From assembly GCA_902794155.1 (NCBI GenBank), contig CADBGN010000042.1, positions 1 through 50,568 on the forward strand: DNA of 50,568 bases. The letters run 5' to 3'. The position numbers and the translations under genes are program-made. The notes under the pieces are model-generated. The model saw only the letters and a program-made list of their open reading frames with translations, did not search any database and was not told the DNA's origin. Numbering within the stretch: position 1 is the first letter of the stretch; each line of letters begins with the position of its first letter. Origin of the DNA: an uncultured Bacteroidia bacterium. GTDB taxonomy: Bacteria > Bacteroidota > Bacteroidia > Bacteroidales > F082. Positions 40,723 to 49,521 of the stretch are shown here, piece after piece.

Positions 40723-43275
40723 ATGAAAAGAATAACTATATTCACTATGTTTCTCCTTTTGGCCTTCACGGTAAAGGCTCAAGTGGAATACCTCTACGAC
40801 TTCAATAGCCTCACTGAAGGCTCGCAAAACCTCAACGGTCAGGACGGCTGGATGACGCACTATCAAACGGCCTCATCGTCGCAAGATTTCGATGTCAGTT
40901 ACGTTTGTGGCTCCGAAATGGCGCCCGATGAAAGTCTTGCCGTTTGGTATCCCTACGGTGGCTCGGGTGTGGGTCGCACTGCCACGCGTAAGGCCTCGTC
41001 CAACTTTAACTTCAGCTTCCAGAGCGGCGGCATCATGGACCTCGAGATTGATATGAACCGCACATGGTGGGGCAGTTTTTTCGGTGTGGGCTTTGATAGC
41101 GACGGCGACGGCCACATCCTGCCTGGCATGACCGACCCCGACGGCGGCGTCTATCTCTTCATCAAGAGCCAAGGCGACAGCGGCCATGCCAAGGTGTGTC
41201 TGCCCGACGGCAGCAACGTCCCCTTCGACTACGAGGAAGGTGGCTGGACACGCTATAAAATGTCGTTCGACTTCTCAGCATACGATGGTGCAGGTGCGGT
41301 GACAGTTTTCGTTAAGCCAGGTTGCGAAGGCGAATGGATTCAGATGGCAGGTTGCACCAACGTCTGCATGAACCTCACGCCTGGCAGCGGCGACAAAAAC
41401 GACTATCAAGTGTGGGATGGCATCTTCTTCCACTCCCAAGGCGGTACGGGCGGTTTCGATAACCTCCTCGTGCGTCAGCAACCCGATGGCAACGCCCAAC
41501 TCATCGAAATGGCTGACATCCCCAACCAGTTGATTTTCAACGATCCGATTACCTTAGAAGCAACTGCTTCGTCAGGCTTGCCTGTCTCGTTTGAGCTGAT
41601 GGATGGCCCCGCTACGATTAATGGCAATATCTTGACGCTGACAGGTGAGACCGGCATGGTCAAGTTCAAGGCCACGCAAGCCGGCAATGCCAACTGGCTG
41701 CCCGCCCCTGATGTGGTGAAGACTTTCGAGGTGGTCGATCCATATGCATACGACCCTGTAGTGACCATCCGTCGTCCCTATGATAATACAGAAGTCTATA
41801 TGAACAATACCCGTCATCCAATAATGATTGTGGTTTCGGCCTACATCGACCATCCCGAGGTGATCAAGTTCACCGAAGTCAAAGCCACCATTAATGGAGA
41901 AGACATCCTCCTTCAAACAGATTATCCCGACGACCCTGACAATGGCTATTATTACGGTTTGTGGAAACCCAGTGAATTTGCCGGTTTTGATATGACGGTC
42001 AGCGTCACCCAATCAGGTGGAAAGGTCACCACGGTTGCCAATTATTTTGAAGTTCATACCATGTCCTCCCCTAGCGATGTCATAGACGTTGTCACTATGA
42101 ATGGCGATTTAACTTGCACCCCGTCCCAACACAGTGCTCGTGGCGAGTATGTATTTCCATCGCATTTGGGCTATTTCAACAACATCATGGCGCATTTTGA
42201 GTATAATTGCGTGAATGGCAACTGTGACACCTACGACCGCATAGGCGGAGTGAAAATTCGCAACTATCGTGGCGAGTGGATAGAGCTGTTTCGCTATATC
42301 ACACCCTTTGGCGTGCAGTGCCAAGACGACGTGGATGTAAGTGATTATACATCTATGTTGCAAGGTTTGGTGGAAATGGAGTATTATATGGAGTTATGGA
42401 ATGGTAGTGGATCCAATCCTAGCTTGATTTTCAGCTTCGCCAAGGGCACGCCCGACTACCTCTATGCCGATGTGGATGAAATCTGGTTTGGCACCTTCGC
42501 TTTTGGCGACTATGCCAACCAACAACCCGTCCCCGTTGTGGATTATTCTTTCAGCGAACAGGCGCAGTCTGCCAAACTGAAAATCACGACGACTGGCCAC
42601 AACTGGAGTAGCGGCGCCAACAACAGCTACAACACAGGCAACGCCGCTGAGTTTTATGAGGCCACACACCACATCTTCGTGAACGGGCAGAGCAAATATG
42701 ACCAGCACCTGTGGCGCACTTGTCGACCCAACCCCGCAGGATGTGACGACCAATTGGGCACTTGGACTTATAACCGCAGCGGATGGTGTCCGGGCAGTAT
42801 CGGCCTCGTGTGGGACTTCGACCTGACGGAGTGTCTCGCCGCCGGACGAGCTGAACTGTTCTACCAGTTTGACCCGACTTATCTCGACTACTGCCACCCC
42901 AACCACCCCGACTGCGTCGATGGCGTGACTTGCACCGAATGTGCCGCGCCCGACAATCCGGTGTTGCGCGTGGCGGGCAAGGTCGTCACTTTCAGTAACG
43001 ATGAGAATATGATGGTGAACGTCCATGAAGCTCACGTAGCCCCTGCTTTCACAGTTGAGATTTATCCCAATCCTGCCAAGGGGCAATTCACCCTCCGCAC
43101 CGACTATGACAAAGGCGCAGTCAGCGTGATGATGCTCAACATGTACGGCCAGATGGTGATGTTCTTCACCGTCGAAGGCCAGCGCACCATCGACGTGAGC
43201 CATTTGCCCGCAGGCGTCTATACCTTGCAGATGCTCGGTGGTAGTGTGGTAACGGAAAAAATCGTTGTGGAATAA
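40723..43275 (+). CDS. PNGase F-type N-glycanase with T9SS sorting domain
   Basis: The 850-residue protein has a signal peptide (cut at VKA|QVE), an N-terminal lectin-like jelly-roll (residues about 20-250), an Ig-like module (about 255-345), then a two-domain PNGase F unit (about 460-770), and a type A sorting domain (IYPNPAKGQF). PNGase F removes N-linked glycans by hydrolysing the Asn amide. Matches to the Elizabethkingia enzyme as I recall it: NCDTYDR, GEWIELFRYITPFG, GTPDYLYA and RSGWCPG. Its three catalytic residues (Asp60, Glu118, Glu206) correspond by position and context to Asp505 in CDTYDR, Glu557 in MELW and Glu643 in NAAEFY; spacing is 52 and 86 versus 58 and 88. Secretion via T9SS would place it at the surface, where host glycoproteins are the likely substrate. 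Confidence 0.85.
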   Translation: MKRITIFTMFLLLAFTVKAQVEYLYDFNSLTEGSQNLNGQDGWMTHYQTASSSQDFDVSYVCGSEMAPDESLAVWYPYGGSGVGRTATRKASSNFNFSFQSGGIMDLEIDMNRTWWGSFFGVGFDSDGDGHILPGMTDPDGGVYLFIKSQGDSGHAKVCLPDGSNVPFDYEEGGWTRYKMSFDFSAYDGAGAVTVFVKPGCEGEWIQMAGCTNVCMNLTPGSGDKNDYQVWDGIFFHSQGGTGGFDNLLVRQQPDGNAQLIEMADIPNQLIFNDPITLEATASSGLPVSFELMDGPATINGNILTLTGETGMVKFKATQAGNANWLPAPDVVKTFEVVDPYAYDPVVTIRRPYDNTEVYMNNTRHPIMIVVSAYIDHPEVIKFTEVKATINGEDILLQTDYPDDPDNGYYYGLWKPSEFAGFDMTVSVTQSGGKVTTVANYFEVHTMSSPSDVIDVVTMNGDLTCTPSQHSARGEYVFPSHLGYFNNIMAHFEYNCVNGNCDTYDRIGGVKIRNYRGEWIELFRYITPFGVQCQDDVDVSDYTSMLQGLVEMEYYMELWNGSGSNPSLIFSFAKGTPDYLYADVDEIWFGTFAFGDYANQQPVPVVDYSFSEQAQSAKLKITTTGHNWSSGANNSYNTGNAAEFYEATHHIFVNGQSKYDQHLWRTCRPNPAGCDDQLGTWTYNRSGWCPGSIGLVWDFDLTECLAAGRAELFYQFDPTYLDYCHPNHPDCVDGVTCTECAAPDNPVLRVAGKVVTFSNDENMMVNVHEAHVAPAFTVEIYPNPAKGQFTLRTDYDKGAVSVMMLNMYGQMVMFFTVEGQRTIDVSHLPAGVYTLQMLGGSVVTEKIVVE

Positions 43276-43337
43276 TTATTGCATAACCATTGGTAGAGCC
43301 GTAGCGCGCTACTTCTCTTCATCAAAACCTAATCGAT

Positions 43338-44081
43338 ATGAAAAAACACCTTTTAATTGCCCTCATCCTGTTCCTGGCCCTGCCGAGCATGGCGCAAGAG
43401 GCTACCGTTAGATCCAAAAGAGTGAAAGTACATCATGGCAATGCCTCCTTGATTGTGACCACGCCGCGTAACTTGAACGCTCGTTTATGGCTCTATGTCG
43501 ACGACGTGCTGCAAAACGAGCAGTCCGTCCGTTCCATTTGCATTCGCAACCTTGGCGAGGACAGCTATTATGTGCGTGTGGAACTTGACAACGCGCTGCA
43601 AAACTGTGTGGGTCAGTTTGTTGATCTTCGCCAATCACAAACCCTAGCAGTCGTCAGTTCTGGCAAATGGTATGGTTTGGAACCTTCTAATATCAACATT
43701 CGGCCTGAACTGACCATGGATTTGAAAACTGGACAAGCCGAGCCTTCAATTGTGCCTCCTGTGCCTCCCGCGCCTCCTGTACCAGTCATCCCATACGCTA
43801 TGAATCCTCAGGATTATGAAGAAGCATATCAACTGATTTCTAAAGAATCATTCGACAGCTCAAAGCTGACTCTCGCCGAGCAGGTGGTGTCGGCCAACCC
43901 GATGTCGGCAAGCCAAATTCTCGGCATCTGTAAGCTGTTCTCCTTCGAGAGCAACAAACTGGAGTTTGCCAAATATGCCTACGAGTTTTGCGTGGACAGA
44001 AACAAGTACTATTTGCTGAACGAGGCTTTTACTTACGAATCCTCAAAACGTGAGTTGAGCGAGTTTATCAAAGGTTTCTGA
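43338..44081 (+). CDS. Secreted DUF4476 protein
   Basis: The 247-residue product has a signal peptide (cut at PSMA|QEA), a beta-rich N-terminal half, a Pro-rich linker (PPVPPAPPVPVIP) near residue 145, and a C-terminal DUF4476 domain of about 90 residues. The domain is made of repeated helical units beginning F(D/E)(S)(S)KL (ESFDSSKLTLAEQVV, FSFESNKLEFAKYAY, FTYESSKRELSEFI). DUF4476 is common in Bacteroidetes secreted proteins and has no known function. It lies 62 bases after the N-glycanase gene and may be co-transcribed. A bidirectional terminator follows. Confidence 0.82.
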   Translation: MKKHLLIALILFLALPSMAQEATVRSKRVKVHHGNASLIVTTPRNLNARLWLYVDDVLQNEQSVRSICIRNLGEDSYYVRVELDNALQNCVGQFVDLRQSQTLAVVSSGKWYGLEPSNINIRPELTMDLKTGQAEPSIVPPVPPAPPVPVIPYAMNPQDYEEAYQLISKESFDSSKLTLAEQVVSANPMSASQILGICKLFSFESNKLEFAKYAYEFCVDRNKYYLLNEAFTYESSKRELSEFIKGF

Positions 44082-44096
44082 TTTCCTGTTGGAATA

Positions 44097-44131
44097 CAAA
44101 AAAAAGGTCGCATCATGCGACCTTTTTTTGT
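44097..44131. terminator. Bidirectional terminator between convergent genes
   Basis: A 16-bp perfect stem with a 3-base loop: GGTCGCA (44106-44112) and TGCGACC (44116-44122) are extended by seven A-T pairs and a C-G. It serves the plus-strand gene ending at 44081 and the minus-strand gene ending at 44147. Confidence 0.92.
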
Positions 44132-44146
44132 GGATATATGTGCTTA

Positions 44147-44620
44147 TTAGTGAATCCTGTAACGGACGCTGAAGGCCACACCGTAGCCGAAGCCATTGTA
44201 TGCACAAGCAGGATCCATGAGGAAGTCATACAAAGGACGACCGTCGAGGGACAACTGAATCGGCACATTCTTCGGGCACCACTCTGCACCGCCTTGCACA
44301 CCAGCGGCGAGACCAATGCCGTGGTTGCGGCAGTGACCAACGTTGACAGCGGGACCGATGAACCAATGGAAGTCGCCAGCGATAGGGAATACCCAATGAT
44401 AGGCGATGGCCAAGTTGATGTAGTTGTCGGTGTTGTGGCTGAAACCGAGGTCAAACTCCAGACGGTTGGCATTGGCTACGTAATGCTGGTAAGACAGCTC
44501 GGCACCATAACCGGCAGCATGAGCCGATCCGACACCGCCAAAGCGGCCGCCGATGTTCTGTGCATTGGCAGCAAAGGACAAGCCCAAAACTGCGACCAAG
44601 ACAAGCAATAATTTCTTCAT
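44147..44620 (-). CDS. Small outer-membrane beta-barrel protein
   Basis: The 157-residue product has a signal peptide (cut at AANA|QNIG) and alternating amphipathic strands: GYGAELSYQHYV, RLEFDLGFSH, YINLAIAYHWVFPI, HWFIGPAVNVGHC, and a final strand VAFSVRYRIH. This fits an 8-stranded OmpX/opacity-type barrel. Its role is not evident; such proteins contribute to envelope stability or adhesion. A consensus -7 element lies 53 bases upstream. Confidence 0.8.
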   Translation of the reverse strand: MKKLLLVLVAVLGLSFAANAQNIGGRFGGVGSAHAAGYGAELSYQHYVANANRLEFDLGFSHNTDNYINLAIAYHWVFPIAGDFHWFIGPAVNVGHCRNHGIGLAAGVQGGAEWCPKNVPIQLSLDGRPLYDFLMDPACAYNGFGYGVAFSVRYRIH

Positions 44621-44672
44621 AGTTGTTAGGTTTTAATGAATAAATAGGTAAGTTGTTCTTAGATTTATAGGG

Positions 44673-44680
44673 CAAAAATA
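44673..44680 (-). promoter_or_regulatory. -7 promoter element for the small barrel protein
   Basis: Reads TATTTTTG on the minus strand, 53 bases before the ATG at 44620. Confidence 0.55.
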
Positions 44681-44714
44681 GGAAAAATAACAGGAAAGCA
44701 ACTCTTTTCTCCTA

Positions 44715-45722
44715 TTATTCCTCATACAGCACGTGGAGCAGCACGTTGCCTACCATGCTAAGGGTGTTCTTGTCAATGTGTTCCAAGTTGTCGTTCAATG
44801 TGTGCCACACATCGGGAAAACATTCGTTGCTGCTTTCGGGTTGCAAGTCGATGATGTCGATGGTGGGGATGCCCGCGATTTCGTTCATCGGGATGTGGTC
44901 GTCACTGATGGGCGACCCCAGTTCATTGTTGAAGTAGGGACGGTAGCCCAAGTCGTAGGCCATACGCCAAACCTTGTTGCTGACTGTGGCGGCGTAGCCT
45001 TGAGAATAATATTCTTTGGGGAAGTTGGGGTTGCTGCCGCCCACCATGTCCAAGAGAATGCCGTAGTAGGCCTTGTAGCCATATATATGTGGATGCTTGG
45101 CCCAATATTGCGAGCCCAAAGCCCAATAGTTCACATCGTCATTATAGTATTTCTCGGCTTCTTCCGCGTGGGGGCCGTAGTCCTCAAGGTCGAAAAGGAT
45201 GATGTCGATTCCGAGTTTTTCAGGCAAAGCTTGGGCCTTGAAGAGACGGGCGCATTCAAGCAATACGCCTACGCCGCTAGCACCGTCGTTGGCACCATCG
45301 ATGGGCGTGTGGATGTTGGCCTCATCGGGGTCGTGGTCAGCGTAGGGGCGTGAGTCCCAGTGGGCACAGAGCACGATGCGTTTCTTGGCTTCAGGATTGA
45401 AAACACCTACGATGTTTTGTCCGTCGATGCCCTTACCGTTGAAAAGCTTGGCACGGAAATCTTGCACAATGACCGTGTCGGCAAATTCGCCCAATTTAGC
45501 CGTAAGCCATTCTGCACATTGGGCATGGGCATCGGTTTCGGGCACACGGGGGCCGAACTGGGTCTGTTGGGCCACAAACTGATAGGCCGAGTCGGCATTG
45601 AAGTTGGGCACAGAGACAGTCTTTTTGGGCTCTGGTTTGCTGTTGGGGTCTACCTTGGGTTTTTCGGTGCAAGCGGCTAATAGAAGGGCCGCAGCTATGG
45701 TGAATAGGATTTGTTTTTTCAT
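44715..45722 (-). CDS. Glutaminyl-peptide cyclotransferase (M28-type), lipoprotein
   Basis: The 335-residue product is a lipoprotein (leader ends LLLAAC, Cys18) of the M28 fold. Metal-site and catalytic regions are visible: VLCAHWDSRPYADHD, DGANDGASGVGVLLE, ILFDLEDYG, and the C-terminal CFPDVWHTLNDN. The last block closely resembles the FPEVWHTMDDN segment of animal glutaminyl cyclase, and the GANDGASG and LEDYG blocks recall the P. gingivalis enzyme. Glutaminyl cyclase turns an N-terminal Gln into pyroglutamate on exported proteins. The ATG at 45722 was chosen since the extra upstream codons precede a promoter element and do not fit a leader. Every signal peptidase I substrate in the window exposes Gln, consistent with this role. 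Confidence 0.87.
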   Translation of the reverse strand: MKKQILFTIAAALLLAACTEKPKVDPNSKPEPKKTVSVPNFNADSAYQFVAQQTQFGPRVPETDAHAQCAEWLTAKLGEFADTVIVQDFRAKLFNGKGIDGQNIVGVFNPEAKKRIVLCAHWDSRPYADHDPDEANIHTPIDGANDGASGVGVLLECARLFKAQALPEKLGIDIILFDLEDYGPHAEEAEKYYNDDVNYWALGSQYWAKHPHIYGYKAYYGILLDMVGGSNPNFPKEYYSQGYAATVSNKVWRMAYDLGYRPYFNNELGSPISDDHIPMNEIAGIPTIDIIDLQPESSNECFPDVWHTLNDNLEHIDKNTLSMVGNVLLHVLYEE

Positions 45723-45741
45723 TTTGAAAGGTTTTAGGCTG

Positions 45742-45749
45742 CAAAAGTA
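45742..45749 (-). promoter_or_regulatory. -7 promoter element of the glutaminyl cyclase gene
   Basis: Reads TACTTTTG on the minus strand, 19 bases before the ATG at 45722, which supports that start. It lies in the gap after the MscS gene. Confidence 0.55.
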
Positions 45750-45765
45750 CAATTTTTCTGCGTAA

Positions 45766-48393
45766 CTATTCTTCGTTGACCAGATGCACATCGCATTGCG
45801 GGAAGGGAATCGAAATCCCGTTCTCGTTCAAAGTGTTGTAGATCAACTCTTTTGCACGATCTATATAGCCCACACGCTCGGCCACAAGCACCTGTTGCTT
45901 CACTGCGATGGTGACCGCGCTGTCGTCCATCTCCTCCAAGGTAATGCTGACGCCACGTTTCGCATCCACGATGTCACGACCGAAAGCGTCCTTGTCTTGC
46001 AGCGTCTGCAAGGCCTCTCCCAACAATTCACGCACACGCTGGATGTCGGTGCCGTAGGCCACGCCCACCGTAATCTTAACGAACTCATATCCATGGTTAC
46101 GCGTGAGGTTGCTGAAGTTCTTGGCAAACAGCGTGGCATTGAGGAACGACATCTCGGCGCCATCGATGGTCTCAATTTCCGTGCTTTGGTAACCAATGTG
46201 GGTAACTTTGCCTCGGATGCCGTCGCAAACGATCCAGTCACCGATGCGCAGGCGGCCCGACATCAGCTGGATGCCATAGATGAAGTTGTTGAGGGTATCC
46301 TTGAGGGCGAAGCCGATACCGGCAGAGAGACCGCCAGCCACGAGACTCAACGAACTGGTGGGGATGTGCAAGGTCAAAACGATGACGACGATGTAGGTGA
46401 ACCATACTAAAACGCTGATGATGCTGTTGCCCAGCGACAGGTTGATCTCGTTATTGCGGATGGTCTTGCGGTGGTTTTTCTTCATGAAGATGGCATAACG
46501 AATCTGTTGCCAGATGGCATGCAATGCTCGATTGATATAGCGGAACACGAAGAACAGGCTGACTAACACAAGGATGCCGTGGAACGACAGACGGAACGTG
46601 GCTGTACCGCTGTCGTTGACTAGCTCGATGAAGTTGTGGTGGTAGATGTTGTTATACAAATCCTCAAAGTCGAAGACATCCAAGGCCAGATGGAGGCAGA
46701 ATGGGATGGACAGGATGCCCATCACAGGAAGCACCACATCTTTGACCAAGTCGTAGAACCAAGTGGCGCCAAACATCAGTGTTTCCTTGCCGGGGCCAGT
46801 GATGAAGTCGATGCGCGAACGATAGTCGCTCAAGCGGTTGACCATCCGCTTCTTGCGGTATTGCACAATCAGGTACAAGACGGTGTAAACTGCATGGATG
46901 GCGGCCAGTTGGAAGTACCACCAGACCAAGATAAGCAGTGAGGCAAAGATATAACCTGCGATGGCCACACCCAAAGCTGCGCCAACGGCCACTAACGAGA
47001 CCCAGCCCAAGAGGCGGTCGCTGCGGTCCACCTTTTTTGCATTGCGAAAGCAAGCAAAGAGCTGCCATACGAAGAAGGCCACCAACACGGGAGGGAAGAT
47101 GAAGTTCATTAGTGAGTTGGGCATGAAGACCACACGGAAACCAATGACGGCCAAGGCCATGCAGAAGGTAGGCAGATAGAGCTTTACGCCATATTTCAGC
47201 TGTTTGGCTTTCAAACGGAAGAACAGCGCAACGAGGATGACAGCCAGCAGCCAAAGGAAGGTGTTGGTGAGTTTTGCTGCGATATGGAGCAAGCCGTCGC
47301 CACCTATGGTGCTGTTGACGATGATGGTGATGAGGATGCCGAGCAACAAAGCGAGATAACGTCGCCGTGCCTTGCTGATTTCTTTCAAAGGTTTGATGTA
47401 ACGGAAGACAGGAATGAGCAGGAGGGAGGCGAGCAGCCAAAATGCCATCAACTCGATGATGAAGATGACAATGATGAAGACCTGAAGTGAGTATTCCCAG
47501 CCAGTGTCGGTGGTCGACTGTTCGGTCTGACCTCTCCTGAACAACGATTGTAGGGAGCCGACATCGTATTTCTCGCCTGCATCTTCTATGGCTTGCCTCC
47601 AATAATAGCCCGGACGCTTCAGGATGGCGTACCACGGGGTCTGTCCCTCGACGAAGATGCGGTTTTGCAGCACTTGGTAGTAGTCGTGCGCATAGTCATA
47701 GGTCTCTTTCAGACGCAGGAAAGTTTCGTAGTAGTGGATGCTATCGGCCACCACGACGGCTTTGGTCTCGGCATACATTTTGAGAAGCTCGCCAGCATAG
47801 AAGATGCACTGTTCGCGGTCGTCCTCACCTTGCTCGTCAAGCACGAAAGGTATCATGGAGAGCGAGTCGGCCATGGCTTTGACTTCTTCGTCCAGTTCAA
47901 GATGAGCCGTGCTAAAGAAGAGAGGGTTGAGTGAGTCGTAGTGGATGAGCAGACTGTCGGGAATGCCGACGATGGTGTCGAGCTCGGGAGGCAGACGTCG
48001 CAGCGACTCAATGAGGCGGGCGTGGCGCTCCATCTCCACGTTGAGGTTACCCACGATACGGTCGAACGGACCGCGGTCTTGGTTGAACTCGTTGTATTTT
48101 TGGGCGACTTTCTGCAGGGCATAGCTCACGTCAAAAGTAAAGCCTTGTTTCTGTGAATACAACATCAGCGAGAGTTCGTCGCACTGCTTCATCACGTCAA
48201 TCATCTTCTGGCGCTGCTTCTCATAATCCTCGGTAAGGCGTTCACGGTTCTTGTCAATCTGACGATGGTCGGATTCCAACTCATTGCGCAGCACTCGAAG
48301 GGTGCGGTTGAGGTTATGGCCGTATGAGATGGCGAAAAGCGGCACCACGATGGCTAGGAAGGCGGCCAGGAAGAGGAAGCGTTTCTTTCTCAT
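45766..48393 (-). CDS. Large MscS-family mechanosensitive channel
   Basis: The 875-residue inner-membrane protein has an N-terminal signal or membrane segment (residues 5-24), a periplasmic helical region of about 270 residues with coiled-coil character, at least seven membrane helices from about residue 300 on, and the conserved MscS core. The pore helix is SLSLVAGGLSAGIGFALKDTLNNFIYGIQLM, followed by the beta domain (GDWIVCDGIRGKVTHIGYQSTEIETIDGAEMSFLNA) and the C-terminal ferredoxin-like portion. It resembles MscK/MscM-type large channels that protect against osmotic downshock. It lies 42 bases after the unknown secreted protein. Confidence 0.94.
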   Translation of the reverse strand: MRKKRFLFLAAFLAIVVPLFAISYGHNLNRTLRVLRNELESDHRQIDKNRERLTEDYEKQRQKMIDVMKQCDELSLMLYSQKQGFTFDVSYALQKVAQKYNEFNQDRGPFDRIVGNLNVEMERHARLIESLRRLPPELDTIVGIPDSLLIHYDSLNPLFFSTAHLELDEEVKAMADSLSMIPFVLDEQGEDDREQCIFYAGELLKMYAETKAVVVADSIHYYETFLRLKETYDYAHDYYQVLQNRIFVEGQTPWYAILKRPGYYWRQAIEDAGEKYDVGSLQSLFRRGQTEQSTTDTGWEYSLQVFIIVIFIIELMAFWLLASLLLIPVFRYIKPLKEISKARRRYLALLLGILITIIVNSTIGGDGLLHIAAKLTNTFLWLLAVILVALFFRLKAKQLKYGVKLYLPTFCMALAVIGFRVVFMPNSLMNFIFPPVLVAFFVWQLFACFRNAKKVDRSDRLLGWVSLVAVGAALGVAIAGYIFASLLILVWWYFQLAAIHAVYTVLYLIVQYRKKRMVNRLSDYRSRIDFITGPGKETLMFGATWFYDLVKDVVLPVMGILSIPFCLHLALDVFDFEDLYNNIYHHNFIELVNDSGTATFRLSFHGILVLVSLFFVFRYINRALHAIWQQIRYAIFMKKNHRKTIRNNEINLSLGNSIISVLVWFTYIVVIVLTLHIPTSSLSLVAGGLSAGIGFALKDTLNNFIYGIQLMSGRLRIGDWIVCDGIRGKVTHIGYQSTEIETIDGAEMSFLNATLFAKNFSNLTRNHGYEFVKITVGVAYGTDIQRVRELLGEALQTLQDKDAFGRDIVDAKRGVSITLEEMDDSAVTIAVKQQVLVAERVGYIDRAKELIYNTLNENGISIPFPQCDVHLVNEE

Positions 48394-48435
48394 GAGTTGT
48401 TTCTGTTAGTGGTAGGGGTAATTAGAAAACAGCCA

Positions 48436-49521
48436 TTAATCCACGGCCATTCTCGTCCATTTCAAATCAGGTTCGTAGGCTTCTCCTAAGGTACGCAGCA
48501 TCTTTTTTGCTTCTTCTTTTGAGATTTCCTTTCCGTCGAGGGTGAAGACGCTGTCGCTGTAACTATCTAACTGCATATCCCATTCTGACGTGTCGGTGAG
48601 ATAGGACTTGACATCGCTTTCTTTTAGCATGACATAGACGCTCGACATGCACAATGCACCACAGCTTCCGGAATGGCATACGGCATTGTTGTAGAACGAC
48701 AGGAAACGACTGCCGTTTTCCCCAGCAAGCAAGCTGGTAGTCAGCGCGATGCTGTAGACGGCACGGAAGGACTCGTCGTTTGCTCGCAGGACGAGTTCAG
48801 GTCTGCCGTCGTGATCTATGTCGAGCATGGCATATTGCGTGAACGGGTTTTCGTTTGCACCGAAATAGTCGGCGTTGAATTGTGCTTGGCAGTTGCCTAA
48901 CTGGTCGATGGTAGTTTTGGGATTGGTTGGTTTCATCCCATCCCAGCTATAGGTGTGTTTAATGGTGATGCTCCCGAAAAACTCTTCAATGACGAGATTC
49001 TTGCCTTTCTGAGGCAGCCATGCTCTGTAGCGATACCCTGGGAATGAGGGAGTGAACAGGTTGTTGAGGCTTTTCTCGGGTGTGAGCGTCTGCGTATTGG
49101 GGTCATAGTCATAGAAACAGAGCACCACCAATTCGGATGGCGTCACCCGGGAGATGGTGACCGCTAGCAGTTTGTGTCCGTTTTTCCGGTTCCAAAAGCA
49201 GGCTTCCATGTGCTCGTCGGATACCGCCTCGGGGTCGTCTTCCATATAGAGGACATACCCGTTCTTCAAGTCTACCACCTTATCGGTGTTTTCATACTGG
49301 AGTTTCGACTTGGAGAACTTGATCAGTTCCCTGCCCGAATAAGTGGGCCAGGTCTTCTGGAACGCAGTCACAAAATCCATGATATTGGCTTGCGACGCGT
49401 TTTCCAATTTGATGCTTTTCGATGACCAGTTATCACGAATCTGGTCGAGGGACATGTTGTTTTGGGCAGACAGTCCAATGGCAAAAGCCAGCATTGTCAG
49501 TAGCAGAAAGTTTTTTTTCAT
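48436..49521 (-). CDS. Secreted protein of unknown function coupled to pyrG
   Basis: The 361-residue product has a signal peptide (cut at GLSA|QNN). No membrane anchor or sorting domain is evident. The body has an acidic segment resembling integrin-like DxDxDG calcium loops (MLDIDHDGRPELVLR near residue 235), and two Cys close together (VCHSGSCGALC). I do not recognise the family. Its ATG overlaps the pyrG stop by 4 bases (ATGA), so translation is coupled to a cytosolic enzyme gene, an odd pairing for an exported protein. Confidence 0.75.
   Translation of the reverse strand: MKKNFLLLTMLAFAIGLSAQNNMSLDQIRDNWSSKSIKLENASQANIMDFVTAFQKTWPTYSGRELIKFSKSKLQYENTDKVVDLKNGYVLYMEDDPEAVSDEHMEACFWNRKNGHKLLAVTISRVTPSELVVLCFYDYDPNTQTLTPEKSLNNLFTPSFPGYRYRAWLPQKGKNLVIEEFFGSITIKHTYSWDGMKPTNPKTTIDQLGNCQAQFNADYFGANENPFTQYAMLDIDHDGRPELVLRANDESFRAVYSIALTTSLLAGENGSRFLSFYNNAVCHSGSCGALCMSSVYVMLKESDVKSYLTDTSEWDMQLDSYSDSVFTLDGKEISKEEAKKMLRTLGEAYEPDLKWTRMAVD

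Noticed and set aside
44715-45722. Ordinary M28 aminopeptidase
   Set aside because: The FPDVWHTLNDN block and overall layout fit glutaminyl cyclase better; M28 aminopeptidase activity cannot be fully excluded from sequence alone.
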